A DNA stretch of 64,000 bases, taken from NCBI GenBank assembly GCA_037576215.1, contig JBANDB010000003.1, positions 1,550,001 to 1,614,000 of the forward strand, in the 5' to 3' direction. This DNA is from Armillaria gallica. Its lineage: Eukaryota; Basidiomycota; Agaricomycetes; Agaricales; Physalacriaceae. Positions 57,000 to 64,000 of this stretch are shown here, piece by piece. Within the stretch, counting starts at the first letter, position 1. The number at the start of each line of letters is the position of its first letter. A program made the translations under genes and the position numbers. The notes beneath the pieces are model-generated. The model saw nothing but the letters and a program-made list of their open reading frames with translations, did not search any database and was not told the origin of the DNA.

Positions 57000-57297
57000 A
57001 ATGGTCTCTCCTCCAATAACCAAATGGCGGAGATCAGCTTGAATAGAAGGGCCGGATTTCTGATAGTAGAATTAGAGCTTATAGCAGCAATAAAAAATTG
57101 AATATACCTCGTCAGCTCTAAGCTCCCGTGACTTTCCAGTGGTCAGCAATGAGCTCATGTCCGCCCGGTGCTTCGACGACTTGCAAGGTACGCCGGAGTT
57201 AGTCTGGTGGTTGTCGCGCCCAAAGTTATGGACGATCGGGTCTATTACAAATTTTACATAATCTGGCAATTATGTCATAGCGCAAGAATTTACCGGC

Positions 57298-57594
57298 TTG
57301 CCTTTATTCTTCGACAACGCCTTGCAACGTGCTCAATATATTGATACTATGTCCCCTACGCATGCATGGAAGACACCTCAAGGCTCCGAGGCACTTAAAC
57401 GTGTTGTAGCACGTCACATTCCACAGTGGAAGGACGGTCTCCGTGATCACCAGCAAGAGTTCATCCCTTATATCCTCGACGGCGACAACGTCCTTGTTTG
57501 CACAGCTACCGGCGACGGAAAATTGGCATATTTTACAGCTCCCATTCTGGCTTACATTGACGTACGCGATGATCCGGATGTGGAATTCCGTTGA
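57298..57594 (+). pseudogene. RecQ/DEAD-type helicase N-terminal fragment
   Basis: Reads WKDGLRDHQQEFIPYILDGD followed by NVLVCTATGDGKLAYFTAPI. This is the Q-motif-like start and Walker A loop of a family of RecQ-like helicases that is abundant in mushroom genomes. Walker A normally ends GKS or GKT; here it is GKL, which would damage ATP binding. The frame stops 14 residues past the ILAY stretch, and no later helicase motif follows. Confidence 0.6.
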
Positions 57595-58187
57595 TGATGG
57601 AGCTGGAAGTGCTGAAGAAGTTGATGTAGATTCGGCAGTGTGTTCAGGCGTGGGGAGAGGCTGGATGAAAAATGATCGTTCCGATAAGATAGAATTTGAT
57701 GATGTTGTGCCGCTAGCAGATGGGAGAGAGTACTATGATTTGTCGCCATAGTTATGTGGTGTTATGACAGGTATAGTGAGTTTGGCCATTCCTTGATTGT
57801 TGTATTTTCGCACTTGAGATGCCATGAGCAAAGTAGAATAGGCAGTAAAGAAAAATAATGATTGAAACGCGTCAAATGAGGAAACGTCAGGTCAAACGAG
57901 AGAGAGAAGGAGCGAAGGGCATGGAATTAATGACGCGTCGTGGTCACGTTTTTGCCAAATTACATAATAGGGTCAGTTGTCCATAACTCGATCGACTTAG
58001 ACAACAGACTACATATCCCTGTAGCGGCGGCTGCGCGCCTGTCCCCGATTCTTCCCTTTTGTTTCCAAACATTTTTATATAAATTTCACAATCAATTACT
58101 ATGTACACACATAAAATAGCGGCAGACAACTAAAAGTCGGCCTCAAACACTCTGAAGGTTGTTAGTCAGATTCAACAGCGAAGAGAA

Positions 58188-59262
58188 CTATTGAAGACGA
58201 ACAATTTTCGGAAGTTCTTCATCGACATTGGCCAAAGCGTACTCGGCGTTACGGCGCTCAAAAAAGTTGGTTTTGCCACGTAAAGAAATCATGTCCATGA
58301 AAGGGAGCAGATTGCTGATGCAGTACAATTTGGCACAACTGAGAGCAACGAGAAGGTGATCGGTAACGAATTCTATGTACTGATGCATGAGACTTGTGTT
58401 CATTCCCAATAGATCCGAAAGCATAATGTCTGTTGGGCACTGAGAAAAAGCACTGCAGGTCATAACAGAACTGCGCACCTGTCCAAAAGGACTTTACTAT
58501 ACCACAAGCTTCGATTAGAATTTGAGCAACGTCGTCGACGAGGAGCATTGATTTCAGCCATGTGTACATGAAGCACGCGAAATCCGTATGAAGTCCTTCA
58601 TCATGGCATATGAGTTCGTTTGAAAAGCAGAGCCTGGGCATGACCCCACGCTGCTTGAGCAAGTAGATTGCAGTGAAAGAACTGGAGAAAAAGATACCCT
58701 CGACAGCCACAAAGGTGACCAAGCGCTGAGGAAACGAGGCAGTAGATTGGGCCCATTGAAGTGCCCAATTCGCCTTGGCTGCAACACAAGGGTATTCGGA
58801 TATGCCATTGAAAGGTGAAGTTGCTCGACGTTGTCGCGAATAATGGTTTGTATAGTCACTGAGTACACCTTAGAATGGATGTTTCCATTGCGGCTTGGAA
58901 CGTATAGAAGTATTGAGCTTCCAGCAACTGAACTTCAGAGGAGAAATGTTGAAGGAGATTCTCATTGACAATAGAATCTGCAGATGCGAAGAAAGCGAGT
59001 ATCATCGAAAACAAAGCACATTTGGAAAGACTGAGTTTCATTGTCCAGTCAGTGACATCTGTTGTGAAGTTGATCTCTTCCGCTGTCCAGAAAGAAGCTT
59101 CATGTAGCTTGTAGAAATCCAGGATCTGGAGGACAGTCACCACGCCGCAGAATTGATAGCTGACAACTGACCTCAGAATCTTTCAAGGGAAAAATGATTA
59201 GCCTGTCAGCAGTCGGCATGAGCAAAGGCTCCGATGAATCGCCATCGGGACAGAAAGAGTCG
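58188..59262 (-). pseudogene. Ribonucleotide reductase small subunit (R2) pseudogene
   Basis: R2 carries the di-iron centre and tyrosyl radical that start reduction of ribonucleotides. From 59262 down: EPLLMPTADRLIIFPLKDSE, a GT-AG intron (about 59125-59171), ILDFYKLHEASFWTAEEI, SADSIVNENLLQHFSSEVQ, then IHSKVYS, FVAVEGIFFSSSFTAIYLLK, NELICHDEGLHTDFA (iron ligands E, E, H kept), QYIEFVTDHLLVALSCAK and GKTNFFERRNAEYA. A one-base loss near 58882 breaks the E-N-I-H ligand motif, and another shift occurs near 58460, so the gene is dead. The retained intron shows it is not a processed copy. Confidence 0.85.
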
Positions 59263-59518
59263 TGCGCATATACGGCAATTTCAACGGTGTGGAAGTACGA
59301 ACTCTTGCAGCATCTGGCAGACATGGACGAACCCAGGATAACTCGCCAATGAAGCAGAGTACACGGATGGTTTTCAGGCACAACGAGTGATATTTCGACC
59401 AAACCAACCAAAACTGAAGAGGCATCATGTACACACAATAAGCAAGGAATGAACACTGACGATGAACACCAACAACACTGATAGGCAAGCAGGGGAGACG
59501 TGATCAAATAGAGTCATT

Positions 59519-60305
59519 TCATGAAAAGACGATAGCGATTTTGGTAATGACAAGCAAAGCGAACTTTAAAGACGGTGGGACAAGTATTGACAAGGGAAGG
59601 AAGGAAAAGGAGAGAAAGAAGATGACGCGAATGACAATCAAACATGTGATTTGAACTCTTAGATAATAATCAGCAAAACTATCAATTTCTTTCGATGAAA
59701 AAGGTTCACCACAAGACATGGCACAGTGGTAACAATAATTTACACAGGTTCTGTAGCCATAGTATCTTGAGCATTGAAGATACTGTGAATTGTAGGCCAA
59801 CGACAGCAACTTGAGGCACAGAGTTACGGCCACAAAAAAATGGGAAACATACTGGAAGACGACTCTGGGTACATTGCCAAAGTTGTAATAATAGGTGGTC
59901 ACGCACCCTGCGCCTGCAACGGCAACAACACTTAGATGCGAGGCAGATTGAGTGTTAGTCTCTGATGAGGATAGCACCACCTCTGGGATGCCAAAGGCGC
60001 TGACTAAGTTGCGTACAATAGATCTTTTAAATTCCTGTTAACATGGCAGTACGGCAACAAACAATTTCCATACCTTATGATGGATCTTGGAATATTAGCG
60101 AAGTTGTTATATCCAGCTTGTGTACCTCCATCCACAGGGGCCAAATTGAAACCGACACTGGGAGAGAGATCCGAGGCTGAAGAGGCCATCTGGTCGACCT
60201 CAATGATGCCGTTGGCAAGGGGGACACTACTCCTGAAGAAGTAGATAGGTCAGATGAACTGCAGACATCGCGAGAGCTACACTGACTCATTGCTAGGCAA
60301 TGCAT
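59519..60305 (-). other. Unidentified minus-strand frames with an internal similarity
   Basis: Frames 60004-60189 (AGYNNFANIPRSIIRYG) and 59519-59980 (TTYYYNFGNVPRVVFQYV) carry a similar phrase about 180 bases apart, suggesting a small internal duplication. The second frame has hydrophobic stretches. No family recognised; they could be exons of a gene upstream of the R2 relic. Confidence 0.3.
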
Positions 60306-60588
60306 CCAGAAGATCTTTTACAAAACCTGACAAATCATCATCGCACCTAACTTGAGATCAGCTAAAAGTAATGAGCAGAAGACCAAAATTCACCAAGACG
60401 CCATTTCCTTTCAAATCAACTGATGATGCTTGCAGAGGCACAGAAAGGAGACAGTGTACGCGGAAGGGCGAGAAGAGCGTATTGGGTCACCCATCCGGCA
60501 TTGGGACGCGGATACGAGAGCACCCAAAAATGTCTGATTGGAGACAGACAAGTACGATCAGGCAAAAAGGTAGTGTTAAGATCAAGCA

Positions 60589-60876
60589 ATGACGGTCTCT
60601 GACATAATGTTCGACACCTCGCAAGTCGGCGTCGGGATGACCTCTAGAGTCCGGGACATGGACCCATCCAAACAAGAGCTCAAGAACCGAATAACACACC
60701 TGGTAGAAGATATCCCTCTCTGTTGGGTAGATTGCTATGTTTTGGAGTACGCTATCAAAGTAAACTGTCCCAATTTCAGTCATTTTGCACAAAGGTCTTA
60801 CAGAGCAATACTTACTGGGAAGAATACCTTGTATACATCCGATACAATTTTGAATACTGATATAGTCATGACCTAG
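60589..60876 (+). other. Unidentified open frame
   Basis: A 95-codon plus-strand frame overlaps a 134-codon minus-strand frame (60487-60891). Neither has a recognisable domain, and with no duplicate to compare I cannot choose between them. Confidence 0.2.
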
Positions 60877-60889
60877 CGGAGAAAAGAAC

Positions 60890-62319
60890 ACTTAGCACAG
60901 ACGATCTAAAAAGAATGATTCATTACTTCATGTCCACAGCTAGACATTACACATACCCCAAGGCCAACAGCATTACCAAACCATGCTTGAACAACCCCCG
61001 CAAGCGTGTAGTTTATGACAGGGGTTCTATCGCAAAATCATGGCACTGGGAACCATTCTATGGCGAGGATGAATAGGTTTATATATGGGAGGCGAAGGTC
61101 AGACACATCTTACGCGGCTGAGACCTGAACGGCTCGCTACTGATGCTTGTGGGTCGGTCTGAGAAAAAATTAAAAAGAAAAGAAAAAGAAAAAGAAAAAA
61201 GAGAGAGAAAGAAAAGGGAAAGGAGGAAAGTTTAAGAAGACCTAACTGCGAATTCTAAAATAATTTTTGAGTGCCAGAAACGCGAAGTCAAAGAGGGTGG
61301 TGAAAAACGGCGCTCTGTGGACCTTTCTGATGCCTGAGGCACAGCCACATCAAGCGGCAGACCTGCCGTTCAGTAGCGGATTCATTAAACACAAGGGATG
61401 CATTCAGTTTCTGGTGCTCGAAAATTTAATTCAAGCTTATTCATGCACATATAATACGACCTAAATTTTTCGGGCCCTCCGGGCAGTTAAGTAATTTGTG
61501 GGCCTTTTGCGAATCGTAGCAGCCAAGTTGCTACTGACCGGAGTTTGACATTTCAGCCAAATGCGGTTCACTGCCGCGGTGATTTATCGGTGCTCGTTGT
61601 CGCAGTGAGAGCATTCAACATCGACTGGCTGTCGGCACCTTCAATTTAGATCTTGCTTGAAGGTAATTTACAGTAAATGGACTTTTGATATCAGAAAATT
61701 TTCTCCTCGTGAGACTGAAGCCATTTCCTTTCATGGATAAGATAAAGTAAAAATTATGGCCTTGAAATGAGGGAGATTCATAAATATTCAAGTACTGAGG
61801 ATATAATCACTCAAAGAGATCTCTGGCAAATATCTGGCTGTGGTAGAGAGCAGGAGGCAGCCAGCGCAACAACTACCAGTTGCGAGACCAACGGCATCAC
61901 GCCTCAAGCGGGAAATTCCGGCATAATTCCGACTCAGTTCAAACTCCGGTCGGTAGCAGTTGCTATCAGTAGCGACCCCCAAGCATGAGTATCGAGCCGA
62001 CCTGAAAGCAGCACTCCGAACGAACCCGGCTGTTTGTTTTTTTGAGAAGGTCCCGAAGATGACATAATAATGGGACCAAATAGCCCCTGCCCACGACGTA
62101 CAGTGGGTGATCGGTCGGTTTCTCCGTGATAAAGCCCTCTCTTCTCCTCAACAAGTTTCGGAAAGAATCGGGGACACACCGTCTCTCCCTTCCTCAATAG
62201 GTGTGTATTGTCCGTCTGTCTAGGAGATACTACGCCGGAGTCAGCGTCAAGGCATCGTATGTTTGACTCTGCAATATAATCAATAACCTTTCATGCACAA
62301 CAGCCAGAAATGTACGCAC
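60890..62319. other. Non-coding stretch with a purine tract
   Basis: A run of A and G (about 61165-61230, AAAAAGAAAAGAAAAAG type) is the only notable feature; a small GC hairpin (CGGGCCCTCCGGGC) lies near 61470. Short frames at 61767-62197 have no recognisable domain. Confidence 0.4.
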
Positions 62320-62445
62320 GACCACACCCGGACTCAACCGTCAGTAAAAATCCAGTTCCATCTCTGAGGACCACAAATGTGATACCGTTCTGGGATCGCA
62401 GTCGATCAGCCCATCCAGTTACACTGACGCGTTGAGAACGTATAT
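62320..62445 (-). pseudogene. Asparaginyl-tRNA synthetase anticodon-binding fragment, copy 2
   Basis: The minus strand reads RVSVTGWADRLRSQNGITFV followed by VLRDGTGFL, the OB-fold start of cytosolic asparaginyl-tRNA synthetase. It is closer to the family than the partner near 10120. It is separated from the rest of the relic by the 5.3-kb block. Confidence 0.8.
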
Positions 62446-63312
62446 CAGATAGCTGGAATATCTTTGCCTAATCACGCGAATTGAATGGGATGCAAACGAA
62501 GAGTAAATTGTAAGCAGTCCACCTTCTTGGCCGAAGGCAAAGATGCGTCCGCCGTCAGAACGAGAGCAGGTGGTCGTCATCTCAGAAGAAAGCCCGCTCC
62601 AGCGGCGTCGTTTAGTGCACGATCTCTTAAGATATATCGTGACAGAGCCGGGCTTTCTGTCCATAATGCACAGCGTCATCGGAGGGCAAGAGAGAGGTGT
62701 AGATGCGGGTCGGTATGTCGTCACCCCTGAAAAACTAATGAGCTTACGAAAAATAATTCAGCTGACACATACAATAATGATAACACGGTCGAACATGCAC
62801 TCGTTTGCCTCGAAGATAAGTTTATCTGGTGTTTTGCCCTCTGCAGCGAGAGGCCCAAGTTCATTGACCTGGAGACGAACAGACTAGTCTCCGTGGGTTC
62901 GAGTTTCTACGCATAGGTCGCGATCTGATGAAAGGTGGGGATAGGTGAACGCTAGCGCTCAACGTCAATGGCTGTTGTCTCCTAGGCGGAATCATCAGAA
63001 TATATTTGTTTCCTTTGTGAGCTCGCCGCCTGGGGCCCACGTCGTGCTAGACATTGATAATTTCCCCGCCTTGTCGACGTCAGCGTGTTCGTCAAGAGCG
63101 TGGAGTGGGTATAGCCAGACAGAGTGTTTCGACTAGATGTGGGTCGGAGTCCGCCGTGTTAACGCTGACCAGGATTTTTTGTAGGCATCAGCATGGTTGT
63201 AGACGGTGGCCGCCGGCAATAGAGGGCGTGCATGTACCGATCGAGCCAAGGGAGTCATCGTCAATGCTGGACAAACGGGACGACAAGCGATGGGTAACAA
63301 AGAAAGGTATGG
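62446..63312 (-). other. Duplicate of the remnant at 10146-10990
   Basis: Carries VNELGPLAAEGKTPDKLIFE and a GT-AG intron on the minus strand (about 62880-62740), and the rest of the duplicated segment to the homology end near 63312. Frames differ from copy 1. Unidentified. Confidence 0.3.
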
Positions 63313-63539
63313 ACGGAGCAGGCTAGGTGTGTGGTGTGTGGTGTGTGTACCGGCGCAAGGTCCCAATCAGGAACGGCCGGGTCCACAGCCCTGACATGGC
63401 AAGCCATGTGCTGTGGCCATGAAGGCTCATACCGTTGTGATCGCACGGTTGCGTACGTCTCGCGGAGTAGAGACACTTCACGGGGTACATTGAGAGCGAA
63501 GCGGCATAGATGTTGACCGTGAGGGACTGAACGGTGTCG

Positions 63540-64000
63540 ATGACCTTAGATCACGAATAAAGTCATCAATTACTCTCTGTCCAACTAGTCTTTCCATTTA
63601 CGATACCGGTTCTCGACATCACGGGTGAGCTCGAACCAGTCAGGCGATACAGCTGCCTAGATATCATGCACGACTCGTTGTAGTCGATCTTCGAGGGAAG
63701 ACAACCATGGCACTGGTCTGCCTTTACCACTGTGATATCATGGCCTGTGATCTGCGAGCTTCAAGATAGCCTGCTCGTTATCGGAGAGTCGTTAAACTAG
63801 CAGAACAGCTGCAGATGTGAAGCGCTCGAAGCGCTTGACCAGCGTGACGGCTAGCGGTTCGAAAGCATTGGAACCTTGCGCTTGGAATTGGAGGTGGACC
63901 GTCGTTCCGGTTAGATATGGTTCATCGCCGTTCTGCAAATGGATTCGTGGTGTGGCACACATTTGTCCCTTTGGTGTGAAAATGGATGTAGTATGGAACT
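63540..64000 (-). pseudogene. Kinase-like protein, degraded N-terminal fragment (runs off window)
   Basis: In one minus-strand frame I read TVHLQFQAQGSNAFEPLAVT, LVKRFERFTSAAVLLV, stop, RLSDNEQAILKLADHRP, stop, PVPWLSSLEDRLQRVVHDI, stop, AVSPDWFELTRDVENRY. The 'LSDNEQAILKLAD-R' phrase is typical of a family of protein-kinase-like proteins in mushroom fungi, where it forms the start of the ATP-binding lobe. Three different stop codons in one otherwise continuous frame mark a pseudogene. The start lies beyond the window. Confidence 0.55.

Larger units (their letters stand above)
57000..62320. other. 5.3-kb block present only in copy 2
   Basis: Copy 1 is contiguous at 10020 ('aacagatgaccacaccc'). 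In copy 2 homology stops after aacagatga (56999) and resumes at accacaccc (62321). I find no terminal repeats or target duplication. The block contains a helicase fragment, an RNR small-subunit pseudogene and unidentified minus-strand frames. It could be an insertion in copy 2 or a deletion in copy 1. Confidence 0.85.
49733..63312 (+). repeat. Segmental duplication, copy 2
   Basis: Direct-orientation partner of 1-10988, separated from it by a transposon island of about 38.7 kb. It supplies the empty sites that define two insertions in copy 1. In the synthetase relic it keeps the arrangement closer to a normal gene, so it looks nearer to the ancestral state. Its unique part is 57000-62320. Confidence 0.95.

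Noticed and set aside
60487..60891. A 134-codon minus-strand gene
   Set aside because: It overlaps an equally open plus-strand frame, has no recognisable domain and no duplicate for comparison; neither frame is favoured.

Overview
The window looks like nuclear DNA of a mushroom-forming basidiomycete (Agaricomycetes). The support is multi-exon genes with introns of about 50 bases, a cytochrome P450 of the basidiomycete CYP512 / ent-kaurene-oxidase-like type, chromodomain Ty3/Gypsy elements, hAT and Crypton-type recombinase relics. I cannot name the species. Only the two P450 genes are clearly complete; most of the rest is transposon sequence and decayed host genes.

Layout. (1) 1-10988 and 49733-63312 are two direct copies of one segment; copy 1 runs off the left edge. 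Each copy has unidentified minus-strand gene remnants, a complete 12-exon P450 gene (5489-7600 and 52556-54680) and a minus-strand relic of cytosolic asparaginyl-tRNA synthetase. The copies differ by clean structural events: a 2.3-kb transposon with 8-bp target duplication and a 374-bp TA-flanked MITE present only in copy 1, a 0.3-kb inversion inside the synthetase relic of copy 1, and a 5.3-kb block (57000-62320) present only in copy 2. That block holds a ribonucleotide-reductase small-subunit pseudogene and a helicase fragment. (2) 11000-49730 is a transposon island. It holds a dead hAT transposase flanked by inverted ACTAGT-rich arms (12045-18975), a cysteine-rich multi-exon gene broken by a MITE (21802-23945), a chromovirus body (27701-37316) interrupted by two solo LTRs and a MITE, a Crypton-type tyrosine recombinase relic split by another solo LTR (39498-42953), and a second LTR element with primer-binding site and gag (44846-48350) broken by a 266-bp MITE. 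(3) 63540-64000 holds a degraded kinase-like N-terminal fragment.

Two themes connect the parts. First, empty sites (the other segment copy, or an interrupted reading frame) give exact boundaries and target duplications for at least eight insertions. Second, the transposons show strong CpG-to-TpG/CpA decay: many in-frame stops are TGA where the family has arginine CGA, and two 4-bp LTR target duplications differ only by opposite-strand CpG transitions. This is what methylated and silenced transposon DNA would show, while the P450 genes next to it keep open frames. No bacterial-type system, tRNA or rRNA was seen.
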